Notes under the pieces: generated by a model | What the model was told of the DNA's origin: nothing | The model's input: the letters and a program-made list of their open reading frames with translations, nothing else | The model's database searches: none | Position numbers and translations under genes: made by a program | In this document: one piece after another, positions 1 to 7,822 of the stretch | Position numbering within the stretch: position 1 is the first letter of the stretch | Layout of the letters: every line of letters begins with the position of its first letter | Assembly: GCA_900618425.1 (NCBI GenBank) | Contig: UZAN01040938.1 | Coordinates: 18,682-33,784 of the forward strand | Reading direction: 5' to 3' | Length of the DNA: 15,103 nucleotides | Source of the DNA: Echinostoma caproni | Taxonomy: Eukaryota > Platyhelminthes > Trematoda > Plagiorchiida > Echinostomatidae

Positions 1-193
1 GAACTGATGTTGCTTGGTGTTTTCGAGCCATTTTCGAAAAACCGCTTTCGTCGGTATGGTGACTGTTTGGAATTGCTGACATTGAACAACAAGTTGGTTT
101 CCTCACAAATAATGGCACGGACGAACGTGCAATCTGGACAATTCTCACATTCTGGATCACGCAAGCACAAGGCATTCAAGAGAATTCCTGGAA
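1..193 (-). pseudogene. second Ty3/Gypsy gag fragment (truncated copy)
   Basis: Read on the minus strand from 193 to 1, one frame stays open to the window edge and matches the C-terminal part of the gag at 205-948. Shared blocks include NLLFN.SNSKQSP and the basic stretch RRKR.FE. At DNA level 1-117 lines up with 344-461, with a one-base indel and scattered substitutions. Relative to the other copy it lacks about ten residues between the CTF block and the AIIC block. It would be the capsid/nucleocapsid precursor of an LTR retrotransposon. It is cut at the left by the window and at the right by the undetermined base at 195, so it is either a second inserted copy or another allele placed in tandem by assembly. 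Confidence 0.6.
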
Positions 194-204
194 GNCGCAC
201 TTTT

Positions 205-948
205 ACAGACAGATTGGATATGGACAAGCTTACCGCAATTGTGACACTTGGCATTACGAAATCTTCATGCTGACCGCGAATGTCTTTGACCACAGGAATT
301 GCACTTGTTCCATCTTTGAATCCCTTGGTCATTGTGGGTTGGAGAACTGCTGTTGCTTGGTGTTTTCGAGCTCTTTTCGAAAAGCCGCTTTCTTCGGGAT
401 GGTGACTGTTTGGAATTGCTGGCATTGAACAACAAGTTTGGTTCATCACAAATAATGGCATGGACATCTTGGTACTCATAGACTGCCCTAGCCGACTGAA
501 ATGTGCAATCGTGCATGAGCAGGAGCTTTTGCTGTAATTCCGGGCAATTATTATCGGTAATTAATCGACCACGTAACTGGGTTTGCAGCTGATCTCCGAA
601 GTTGCAACGAAATGCTTGAGTCTCAAGCTGAAGAATAAAGTCACGTACAGGTTGGCTTCCACCAAGTGTGAGTGAATGAAATTTGGCTTCGAAATTAGCC
701 GGCTGTAGATGCTTCATCATCAAGGTTTTCAGGGATTCATACGACAATGATATAGGAGAGTCAGGAAATGCCAAATTCTTCGACAATGAGTGTGCATCCT
801 TTCCGATGATCATTAGGAAATAAACCGTTTTGCGTTCTTCATCGAGTCCTTTCCGCTTAATACACCAAATCTGGAATCGTTCAAAATAGTCTTCGACTTC
901 GCGTGAATTGGCATGTATATTCAAGTTCTCCAAATTACAGGGCTCCAT
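205..948 (-). pseudogene. gag: Ty3/Gypsy retrotransposon gag with broken double zinc knuckle
   Basis: The likely start is the ATG at 946-948, giving MEPCNLENLNIHAN. The roughly 70 codons open upstream of it read through the leader and LTR. A helical capsid-like region with the segment VEDYFERFQIWC follows, then a basic linker (RRKRLFE) and a serine-rich stretch. The C-terminus should carry two nucleic-acid-binding zinc knuckles. The first reads CNSCGQRHSRSA and should end in Cys, but that codon is TGA (265-267). The frame then continues and gives a complete second CCHC knuckle, CHNCGKLVHIQSVC (C-X2-C-X4-H-X4-C), at 205-246. One nonsense change (TGT or TGC to TGA) therefore splits an otherwise readable gag. 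The double-knuckle layout is characteristic of animal Ty3/Gypsy elements. No protease or pol follows, because the sequence passes through the undetermined base at 195 into a second gag copy. Confidence 0.8.
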
Positions 949-1075
949 TGGTTCAAAATGACCGCGACGCCAGTTGTTATGGTTCGTACTCGGACTAGTA
1001 ATTCGTATACGTACCGGATTCCGCGCAGTAATAGTCCAACCCAGAACTAGGACTCGAAATGAAATCGGAAGACAG
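949..1075 (-). mobile_element. leader, possible primer-binding site and LTR edge of the gag element
   Basis: Directly upstream of the gag ATG, on the minus strand, is ACCATAACAAC followed by TGGCGTCGCGGT (972-961). LTR retrotransposons place a tRNA primer-binding site beginning with TGG a few bases after the LTR, so this is a candidate site, with the LTR ending near 976. The same CATAA-to-ATG spacing recurs in the element end at 2897-2930, and more loosely in the one at 3655-3700. I cannot match the site to a particular tRNA, and the far LTR boundary is not visible. Confidence 0.35.
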
Positions 1076-1158
1076 AACTCAGCGACGGAATGGAACTGTA
1101 ATGAGCGGAAATTTTGAATGTATAAGGGTATCGTGTTCAATAAAACCAAAAACTTCAT

Positions 1159-1690
1159 AGTTCATGTGCAATCACCACAGGCTCTTTCACGGTTCATAGT
1201 CGATTTCCATTCCGCAGCGGATTGTACAACTAATAAGGGTTTAGCCCTAGTAGAAAAGTCGGGAATGAATTTTGAACAGTATTAAAGGCATTCTATAGTG
1301 GATGGTAGATGATATTGGTCCTTCGGGGTCACGATATCTGTCAAAGGTTTGAATCGGTTGGGGTCCGATCGATGTCCTTTAGGACAGACAACGAATCCCA
1401 ACATTCTCGGAATATAAATAAATTACGTATCGAATTCATGTCCAGACTGATCTGGTGTACATCGTCTGCAAGAGCAGGCGCCTATCTACACGAGTTCGGG
1501 AACATCTTCCGGCTTGGCTGAACACTGGTGTGATTAAAACTATTACAAGTGCCATCGTTTCACACCTCATCGAGTCCGATCACACAGTGAGTGTGACTGA
1601 AGCATTTTAGCCTCTCTACTGTGTTCGAGGTCGTAGATCAAAGCCGATTAAAAATCGCATCCTAGTCACCGCAGAGGCGGTTGGAATTCG
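1159..1690. other. no recognisable gene
   Basis: There is a single plus-strand open frame of 70 codons (1309-1521) with no domain I recognise. The stretch from about 1430 to 1690 has even base composition and looks like old repeat sequence, but I found no second copy in this window. Part of it may be LTR belonging to the gag element on its left. Confidence 0.3.
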
Positions 1691-1696
1691 TTTGCA

Positions 1697-1822
1697 TACC
1701 CCCCCCCTTATACTCCCAAAAACAATTTGTGAAGTCACTCTCCAACCTACCATGACCCTCCAACTCCCATCCTCATCCTCCCCCACCTCCTTCTCCCCCT
1801 CCAAATCCCACCCCCAAATCGT
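1697..1822. repeat. C-rich polypyrimidine tract
   Basis: The plus strand has a run of nine or more C near 1699 and then a long stretch made almost wholly of C and T with short A interruptions, densest at 1737-1818 (units such as CCTCC, CCCAC and TCCCCC). The minus strand is the matching G/A-rich strand. It reads as an open frame of 74 codons only because the composition is skewed. This is low-complexity DNA, not a gene. Confidence 0.7.
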
Positions 1823-1945
1823 ACAATCAATACGAACCAAGCTTAAGTTCCGATGGTAGGATCAGCCAAATCCGGTTTGTGAAATTGGGACAGAAAAAAA
1901 AAATAAAACCAATCCCCATTTGAATAATCATTAGTTTTGTTTCCT

Positions 1946-2167
1946 CTATTCTATACAAATGATGTGATATAAAATGTGACGTATTAGCCAGTTGATGAAT
2001 CCCAAGGTCTCAAACTCCATCATTCTGAGTATCCAGTTCAATGGTTTGGTACACAACTTTTTCTCTAGGAATCGTTCAAGAAGTTTTAAATTGATATCAC
2101 CAATTGATACAATGATCGTTGCCCCAAACACAATCATATCGTCTGGGTACACCATAACACCGTGCAT
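1946..2167 (-). pseudogene. pol: Ty3/Gypsy reverse transcriptase fragment
   Basis: The frame begins GVMVYPDDMIVFGAT, which corresponds to the catalytic motif of Gypsy reverse transcriptases (usually VLVYLDDIIVFG). The YPDD codons are at 2138-2149. The next segment NLKLLERFLEKKL fits the helix after the motif. METLGF-like residues near the end (EFETLGF) fit the conserved E-x-LGF block at the expected distance. Both catalytic aspartates of the motif are kept, but the residue before them is Pro and the usual Cys before the LGF block is Trp. Only about 60 residues of the palm and thumb survive, with no protease, RNase H or integrase. On this strand it lies upstream of the gag at 205-948, the reverse of element order, so it belongs to a different insertion or a rearranged copy. 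Confidence 0.75.
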
Positions 2168-2535
2168 GTTACAAGGGAAGTATTACAGATCACAACCCAT
2201 GACATCCACCGCCGGCCATACTGAGGCTTTGGGAGGCCAGAATAACAAGGAACGTTTTACAGTATTTTTACAGCATGTTCCTCATCATAATCGTTTGTTA
2301 TAGTCAGGTGCATATGAGAAAGATATCGTTGCTGTTTGAGGGAAAGGGTTCGCATTGCTTTCCCTATCCGAATCGATCAGTTTATCTATCTGCAGACTTA
2401 GAAAAGGGTTCAATCAGTTTATGGGGGCTATCTGAAAATCATACAAGTATGCGTTTGGCTTGCTTTTTCTGACTGTAAGATAACATTAAGCACTTCAATT
2501 GCTATTAAATCACAATATTTTTATCATTGAAGAAA
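2168..2535. other. no recognisable gene
   Basis: Two short plus-strand frames (ending at 2303 and 2472) have no recognisable domain. One perfect 8-bp hairpin is present: AGGGAAAG at 2339-2346 pairs with CTTTCCCT at 2358-2365 across an 11-base loop. Its role, if any, is unknown. Confidence 0.3.
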
Positions 2536-2896
2536 CAAGCACCCGGATGACACTAGCGAAGCGCCTACACGTTTCAGTTACAGAATCACAGGTCGATCTT
2601 ACCGACTAATCAGACGTCGTGCGGTCCAGTCAGAAGCTATAAGAGGTCAAGAATAGAAGCAGCACGTGATTGGTGGATACATGGATAACCAATAAACTCC
2701 TTTTGTACTTTATTTAATCCCCTTAATTTCTTTCAATAAACGAACTGCTACTTCGGTGGCCTTTTCTCATCTCAGTTGCTTGAGATACCAGCGTGCAAGT
2801 GCTAATGCAATTCAGCGTTTCTGTGGCTTCCGTGATTCGTGATTCGTATTTCGTAATTCGCGAACTGTACATACTGCAGCTACTACACAAACCCAT
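2536..2896 (+). mobile_element. Gypsy-type LTR, plus orientation (left arm of an inverted pair)
   Basis: This stretch aligns with the reverse complement of 3695-4055. Shared blocks in the same order are AAGC..C.CGGGTGAC..TAGC.AAGCGC, GTGCGG.CCAG.CAGAAGCTA, TTATTTAATCCCC, TTTCTTTCA and GCGTGCAAGT. A polyadenylation signal AATAAA is at 2735-2740, inside a T-rich context, as expected in an LTR. Near the inner end are short repeats of GTGATTC and TTCGTAATTCG. The inner boundary near 2896 is placed by the CATAAGT block shared with the right arm. The two copies differ at many positions, so they are old or belong to related subfamilies. Confidence 0.6.
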
Positions 2897-3005
2897 CATA
2901 AGTGGTATTTTATCATGGTCGTTAGTATGGAAAAGATCTAATTTGGATCGCAACACGAATGCACAGTATTGCTATAGGCACTTGACGCAAAATAGGAAAT
3001 CAGAA
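2897..3005 (+). pseudogene. gag: leader and first codons of a Gypsy gag
   Basis: After CATAA come GTGGTATTTTATCATGG and an ATG at 2927-2929. The sequence ATGGA, seven bases, TAATTTGGA matches the start of the gag at 948 (ATGGA, six bases, TAATTTGGA) apart from one indel. The reading frame after the indel gives RSNLDRNTNAQY. It stops resembling gag within about 25 codons. This supports reading 2536-3005 as the 5' end of a Ty3/Gypsy element, in plus orientation. Confidence 0.45.
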
Positions 3006-3654
3006 CCCACAGGATAGCTTGCTGATCAGAACCGGGTGAACAATTTAATGGATGGTTTGAGCATAATTCGATCGATTAGATGACGACCTAAATCTAGGTC
3101 AAGATGGCTCACTGGCAAACAGCTTAGGAGAGTATCGATCAGTGTTTTCCATGGGAAAATGCATCGTATAATTGTAAAATCAATAAGAACGGATAAACGA
3201 AAGCGTAAGTGGCAGTATTGGCACAACATGTCGCCTGTATTTTTCACGTAAAATTTGAGAGTTGTATTCTCTAATCTTAGGACGTAAGAAAACAACGGGT
3301 CTGCTGGAGAGCACATTGCCATCCCATCCTTCTTGTGATAAATGTCAATGCCAAATTTACACTTCAGGTTTTATGTGCACAAATAACGCAACTATTTCGA
3401 ATTTCCTGTCGAGATACTAATAAAGGTGATAATACTTTCAACTGGATCCTTCATCTTTCAGCAAGTTCATTTCAGTTTTTAAGAATTTGTATCTGTACCA
3501 GGGTCAATTGTTTACCATCCAGTATAAACTAATTACTGAAGTTTCCAAATCCATGAAGTTCGTATGACTATGGACTGGCCACTGCTATACTCATCAAATC
3601 GATAGAGAAACTCACCTGTTACATGATATTTATTGTAAACTGAAATGCNGACAA
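3006..3654. other. spacer between inverted LTR ends, no recognisable gene
   Basis: The longest frame is a minus-strand 98-codon one (3026-3322) rich in Leu, Ile and Cys, with no motif I can name. It may be decayed internal sequence of either flanking element. Position 3649 is an undetermined base. Confidence 0.3.
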
Positions 3655-4055
3655 CAGCATGCGGAAATCAAAACATGTTGGAGACTGTAGTACTTATGGT
3701 GATAGTAGTACGCAGTGAAAAAAAAATACGAATTACGAATGAGCAATCACAGACGAGACGTAAGAACTGAACCACACTGGTACTTGCACGCAATATCCCA
3801 AGCAACCGAGACTCGAGGAGAAGGACACAATAGTAGTGGTTCGTTCACTGAAAGAAATAAGGGGGATTAAATAATATCTACAAAACAAACTCATTGGTCA
3901 TCCGGACCTCTACCAATCGCGTTCTAGTATTTCTACCGTTGTTTAGCTTCTGTCTGGGCCGCACGGTTTCTGTTTGGCTGGCACAATTGACCTATGGTAT
4001 GTAGTCCAGGAGCTTGAGACTCACGCGCTTTGCTGACGTCACCCGTGAAGCTTGA
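3655..4055 (-). mobile_element. Gypsy-type LTR and leader, minus orientation (right arm)
   Basis: Read on the minus strand, it starts near 4055 with CAAGCTTCACGGGTGACGTC. It runs through the same ordered blocks as 2536-2896 and ends with TACTACTATCACCATAAGTAC near 3695. The next bases (about 3690-3655) loosely follow the leader of the gag at 949-972, including TTTTGA. The AATAAA of the left copy is changed to AGTGAA here. Together with the left copy it forms a large imperfect palindrome in which two element 5' ends point at each other. Confidence 0.55.
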
Positions 4056-4134
4056 TTGATCACAGTTGCTCGAAGACTGTAATGGGTAGCTCCAAAATAT
4101 GCGTCATTTCAAAGGCTGGGATCACCACAGAGAC

Positions 4135-4272
4135 CATTACTATGCCTTTTTCGATTCAAGACGTCCGAAAATCAATTTAAGATGTCACAATATGAATTTA
4201 AGATGTCCCAGGATCAATTTCAGATGTCATGTTGCTATGTGGATAGTAGGATAGTGCGATTGCCCCGTCGTT
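4135..4272 (+). repeat. left arm of an inverted repeat, expanded by a 21-bp tandem array
   Basis: The inner part (4221-4272) matches the reverse complement of 5211-5260 nearly base for base. Differences are the first base, a two-base insertion and two substitutions. The outer part aligns through CTAT.CCTTTTTC with 5261-5285. Between these, the left arm has four 21-bp units where the right arm has one. Such arms are typical of foldback or terminal-inverted-repeat DNA elements, but no transposase is visible. Confidence 0.7.
4150..4233 (+). repeat. 21-bp tandem repeat, four copies
   Basis: Units are at 4150-4170, 4171-4191, 4192-4212 and 4213-4233, each exactly 21 bp. The consensus is roughly ATCAATTTAAGATGTCNCANN. 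Units 2, 3 and 4 are close to each other; unit 1 is more diverged (TTCAAGACGTCC core). The last unit runs directly into the conserved inner inverted repeat. Confidence 0.85.
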
Positions 4273-4781
4273 ACCATTGTTACTATTCCGAAGGTGGAAG
4301 AAGAAGACTACCTTCGCCGTATTTTGCTATGCACGCAGCAGGATGGAAAACATATTGAACAACTTTTATAAAATAAATATGCAATTTTGCATAATACTTG
4401 TTCCGTTTTTCTTTCTTTCTTTCGGAATTCTATCTCATCCGTAGTTAACAAGATCGTTGAACGCGGAAACAGCCAGTTGGGAAAATAATGAGAGTTTTGC
4501 GTGGGCCTACATTAATGGAAATTGTAGCCTGTACATCAGACAAGTTCAAGGTTTTATTATGATTACGCGTTTACCGAACCCACTTGGAAAAATAGTGCGT
4601 GTATCTAATGCGGATCAAGCGTTGGCCCAGTGTCATCATCGCTCGAACTTTTTCCATTCCGAATTTCCCGCATGGCGCATCGTTCCACAACTGATTCTCC
4701 TGTGGTGATTCTGTACCAACACTTAAGCAACATCGGATCCTAAACTTGTCTTCCTCCTATACCGACCAGAAAACCACATGA
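4273..4781. other. interior of the inverted-repeat structure, unidentified
   Basis: It contains a short TTTC microsatellite at about 4406-4423 and a plus-strand frame open from about 4457 to 4708, with no ATG at its start and no domain I recognise. That frame has mixed composition and no visible signal or membrane segment. It may be chance, or an exon fragment of the same source gene as the piece that follows. Confidence 0.3.
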
Positions 4782-4994
4782 CCGATCGGGTTCACTTATC
4801 GATCGGTCAAATGGTTCAGCCGCAACAAGGGACCTGGTGCTTGCCCAGCTAACCCGAGCGAGAAACCACACCTTGTTTACGTTCGTGAGTCTCAGGCAGA
4901 CCCAGTGAACTTCAACTGTACAGCAGGCGTGCCTTCACCACGCGGATGGACTAAACGTGACAACAAGAGCATTCAAAAACGTACAAACCGGTAG
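4782..4994 (+). pseudogene. immunoglobulin-like (I-set) exon fragment, copy 1
   Basis: A frame open from 4782 to the TAG at 4992-4994 contains VNFNCTAGVPSPRGWTKRD. This has the pattern of the B and C strands of an I-set immunoglobulin domain: a Cys in V.F.CTA.G, a Pro-x-Pro-like turn and a Trp about ten residues later followed by a basic and acidic pair. Before it, NPSEKPHLVYVRESQADP fits the A strand. A splice-acceptor-like TTGCCCAG at 4841-4848 would start an exon in phase 1, the phase usual for Ig-domain exons. Perlecan-type proteoglycans carry such domains, but that assignment is only a guess. The domain is incomplete: the second half with the partner Cys is absent. A 73-bp part is repeated exactly at 5104-5176. 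Confidence 0.4.
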
Positions 4995-5028
4995 TCAAAC
5001 AGTCTCGTGTTGGGGTGAGGGGTTTTAA

Positions 5029-5262
5029 GTGCCGCAGATAGCGGAATATGATCCGATCAGATCACAGAAGGGGTCGGAGGGATTTTACTCGTTTAAGGTC
5101 AANTCTCAGGCAGACCCAGTGAACTTCAACTGTACAGCAGGCGTGCCTTCACCACGCGGATGGACTAAACGTGACAGTAAGAGCATCACAAAAAATACAA
5201 AGCAGTGTGAAACGACGGTGCAATCGCACTGTCCTACTATCCACATAGCAATGACATCTTAA
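5029..5262 (+). pseudogene. immunoglobulin-like exon fragment, copy 2
   Basis: Bases 5104-5176 are identical to 4890-4962 and are read in the same frame, giving SQADPVNFNCTAGVPSPR and WTKRD again. Similarity weakens after 5177 but can be followed for about 30 more bases. The match begins one base after the undetermined base at 5103. Upstream, GSEGFYSFKV could be the F strand of a preceding Ig domain, but this is weak. The 3' end of the frame runs into the right inverted repeat, so its last residues are not part of any domain. Confidence 0.4.
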
Positions 5263-5285
5263 AATGAAAAAGGTATAGTTTCATC
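5211..5285 (-). repeat. right arm of the inverted repeat
   Basis: The reverse complement of 5211-5260 matches 4221-4272. Continuing outward, AAGATGTCAT is preceded by CTATACCTTTTTCATTTT, matching the outer left arm with only one 21-bp unit. No flanking target-site duplication is obvious. Confidence 0.7.
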
Positions 5286-6518
5286 CCGAATTCTTCTTCT
5301 GGGATACTTGGCTTGCTCGATAGAACCAGGTCCAGTTGATCATTACTTCAGGCTAGGTCATATTTTAGCCATTCTCTATGTCATTCCGGTCTTTAACTAC
5401 GTCGCAAGTATCGCGTAATAAATTTGCTTATCCAGTGACGTGCGTAGTTCAGTTCAGTTCGGTTCCGTTCAGGTTTTACAACCACGGGTCACGAATCCTG
5501 AAATTCACAGCGGTCGCTAAGGTATACCACCAAACTGGAACGATATGCTGTAGAAAGCTGCACTGGAGCACTAACAGTTCACCCTTAGCTTCCTTATGCA
5601 AAATGGTTTTTCTGTGACGTATACTAGAAATAGCTAGATTGATAAGGCAAGTAGTGGACATCCTACAAGCAGATAGATATTAAGACAGCCTACAACATCT
5701 TTCAAGTTTGGAGACACAAAATAAGTTTAATGTGAGATTCGGGAAAAGTGAAGTTTAATGAATGGCTAAATCTGTCTATCTTTGTCTGTCGTATTTGCCA
5801 TATGAATGAGATCGATGTTAATATGAACTCAAACATGTAAGAACATTTTGATTAATTGTATTTTTATCTGTATTTCACATACGTGTGTGTGCCGTACAAA
5901 TCATGATACAATAATCTTTGTAAAAAAAGCAAAACGTTCCATGATTTGCATGCGAGCTGCATATTGCCAGATTGCCCAGGCCAAGGCCGGTGGATTTTCT
6001 CGAGTAATCCACAATGGGATTCTTCGGCTAGCCAAAACCACAATCCATAGAGGGCCAGTATCCAGTTCATCGGATCATAAGCCCTTTGGACGGTATCAAA
6101 CGTTGAAGGTACCCAATAAACTTTGATACCCAATAGAGCCGATTACCACTGTCACAACTGAGGTGTATGTAGTTCGTACGCCTTCTCTTGGTTGGTTTGG
6201 AATCAGGGTTTTTAGCCAAGTGTCCTGGGCGAACTGGCTCATCGACCCGATTGTAGCCCCGGCTGTTAGCCACACCCCAACCATGCTGAGGCGTTTGGAC
6301 GAACATTACTAATCAAATGACGCAGCTTCGCTTATGGTTTACATTAATGACAACAACACCGTGTTTATGAGGCAAATGAACTTGCCGCCTGGAATCAGAT
6401 CGACTCTTTATTCGCTTCCGAAAAGGAACAGATTATGTTTAGAGTAATAACTATCGTGGTGTCAAGCAAATAGTCACAAAGGAAGTAACCATGATGAACG
6501 CTGTTCTTCGTCGTAAAC
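5286..6518. other. no recognisable gene; minor repeats
   Basis: Short GTTCA-type repeats lie at about 5447-5473. A perfect 7-bp hairpin, GTGGATT with AATCCAC, is at 5990-6012. A 9-bp inverted pair, GGTATCAAA with TTTGATACC, is at about 6086-6128. Between 5940 and 6300 several overlapping frames are open on both strands with moderate GC, which suggests old coding or repeat DNA, but no frame shows a motif I can name. Confidence 0.3.
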
Positions 6519-6776
6519 TCAACCGAAAACTCGAAGCAAGTTCAAACCCCGATTGGGTTGTTCATGCATAGCAAATATACAAAAGAAACTATTTTGTCGT
6601 GTACATTCTTTTTCGATTAGATAGAAATAAATGGTTTGTAGGAGGAACGAAGCTGGGAAAAATGCTGGTTTAATTCCTTCATCGGCTGCCTGATTCTCGT
6701 ACTGCTCTTGTACGACAGCCAAACGACGGAGCATGACGGACAGGGTGCAAACCCAGCGGAAGTCTTTGAGTTGGTG
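6519..6776 (-). CDS. exon-like open frame on the minus strand, unknown product
   Basis: On the minus strand the sequence TTTTTTCAATAG ends at 6777, a good splice-acceptor match, and the frame is open from the next base (6776) to a TGA at 6519-6521, 85 codons. The first half looks protein-like: HQLKDFRWVCTLSVMLRRLA, then VVQEQYENQAADEG, a plausible amphipathic helix. PAFFPASFLLQTIYFYLI follows, a hydrophobic stretch that could be a membrane or core segment. The second half is less convincing, so an unseen donor may end the exon earlier. I do not recognise a family. It may equally be a chance frame next to a chance acceptor. No partner exons were found. Confidence 0.3.
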   Translation of the reverse strand, partial: HQLKDFRWVCTLSVMLRRLAVVQEQYENQAADEGIKPAFFPASFLLQTIYFYLIEKECTRQNSFFCIFAMHEQPNRGLNLLRVFG

Positions 6777-7489
6777 CTATTGAAAAAATACCACAAACAT
6801 CATGGACTTTAGTGACAAACGTATCTGTTTCGGATGGTGAATATCAATCATTAGGAGATTGAGAGTTTTCCTATGAATGGCCAAGAATTTTGGTCAGGCC
6901 CACAAACAAGCTGGAACAAACACTCGCGAAAACGGACGTTGAAAATTAATTTGGTTTGAAATCCGTACACACTCGTTGAGAAAATCTGTACCTTGACTAA
7001 TGTGGCTCAAATGGAAAATCATTATCAAAGTAGAGTAAAAATTGTCAGTTAACGGTGGTGGTGGCGTTCTTGCATCTTCTCAATTTCTTTGCAAACTTAG
7101 ACCACTAAACTTCTCCATTTTCCGTTCGACTTTACCTTCAACTTTCCTGTTTCTTATTATTCATCCAAATGGGCAACCGAAAGACAGCAACCAAAACCGG
7201 TGCACGAAAGTGCATGGTTAATGGTTGTTCAAAATGGAACTGAAACTAACGGTGGTGAGCAATGGTCGATAGATTACACCAGCTGAAATTTTATTTTCAT
7301 TTTTATAGGAAATATTGAACATTGATCCCTAATTTTTGCACTAAAAAATGACATTTTCCGAAAACTTTTGAGTCGAACACACTGAGCGTTTAGGATTTCG
7401 TGGTCTGAAATAAATAATCATGTAGTGAATTAGGCATTTCGTTTACCTGAAGCCGCTCTATTGGACCATAAGTACGTACGGTCGTCAAC
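6777..7489. other. no recognisable gene apart from a possible tiny exon
   Basis: This is AT-rich sequence with T-rich stretches and no open frame of note. A short frame at about 7169-7243 starting MGNRKTATKTGARKC ends after 24 codons and is probably chance. The only other item is the 7-codon candidate exon at 7234-7254, described separately. Confidence 0.3.
7234..7254 (+). CDS. possible first coding exon of the 7.2-8.9 kb candidate gene
   Basis: An ATG at 7234-7236 in the context AAAATGG (purine at -3, G at +4) starts a frame MELKLTV that meets a donor-like GTG|GTGAGC at 7254/7255 in phase 0. An in-frame TAA lies just upstream, so this would be a true start. The next exon candidate at 7823 begins in phase 0, so the two are compatible. 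A 21-bp exon is weak evidence alone, and the true first exon may lie elsewhere. Confidence 0.2.
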
Positions 7490-7690
7490 ACGCAAACAAC
7501 CAATGAGGCTGAATGCATAAGAAAGCGCAGGCATTGCATGCCATCGTAGTGCGGCCGAGCCGGGCCAGCGAATCAATCAGCGCCGACAGTTCAATGCTGA
7601 CATCTGATTGGCTGAGGCTAATCAATCAAGCATGAGGTAGTGCGACGTGCGTTCGTGCTTTCGTACGTCGATGTGGTGGCAGTTAGCATC
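7490..7690 (+). repeat. CCAAT-box-rich repeat, copy A
   Basis: This is a GC-richer block with CCAAT (AACCAATGAG), inverted CCAAT (CTGATTGGCTG) and three occurrences of AATCAATCA. It then has TGCGACGTGCG...TTTCGTACGTCGATGTGGTGG. A diverged relative at 13912-14112 has the same order: CCG(A/G)..CCGGCC, CAATCA, CTGATTGG, TAATCAA, ACGTG, TGTACGT, then a GTGTG-rich end. It could be a solo LTR or another promoter-bearing repeat; CCAAT boxes are typical Pol II promoter elements. It lies upstream of the exon at 7823. Confidence 0.45.
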
Positions 7691-7822
7691 GATCAATCAA
7701 TGACGATATGGGCATGTGGGATAAACGGGGCAGTTCACTGTAGGCCCCGTTGCCGGCTATAATGAGTTGGTCCAGTTTGCTCAAAAACTCGTCTAAACCA
7801 AATTTTCGTACGTTTCTTCCAG

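Noticed and set aside
7..273. Plus-strand 88-codon frame
   Set aside because: It is the reverse of the two gag fragments; the minus strand gives recognisable gag and a CCHC knuckle.
949..1158. N-terminal extension of the gag frame
   Set aside because: It reads through the leader and LTR edge (for example through the TGG site at 972) and has no gag-like content; the ATG at 948 matches the start of the second element.
6067..6306. Overlapping minus-strand frames of 79 and 62 codons
   Set aside because: Neither has a motif I can name and the two exclude each other; they are mentioned only as part of the uninformative stretch.
6537..6562. GTTCAAACCCC, resembling a tRNA B box
   Set aside because: There is no A box at the right distance and no cloverleaf pairing.
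6490..6572. Short plus-strand frame starting ATGATG with a good start context
   Set aside because: It has only about 26 codons and no splice donor or homologue that I can see; it overlaps the exon-like frame on the other strand.
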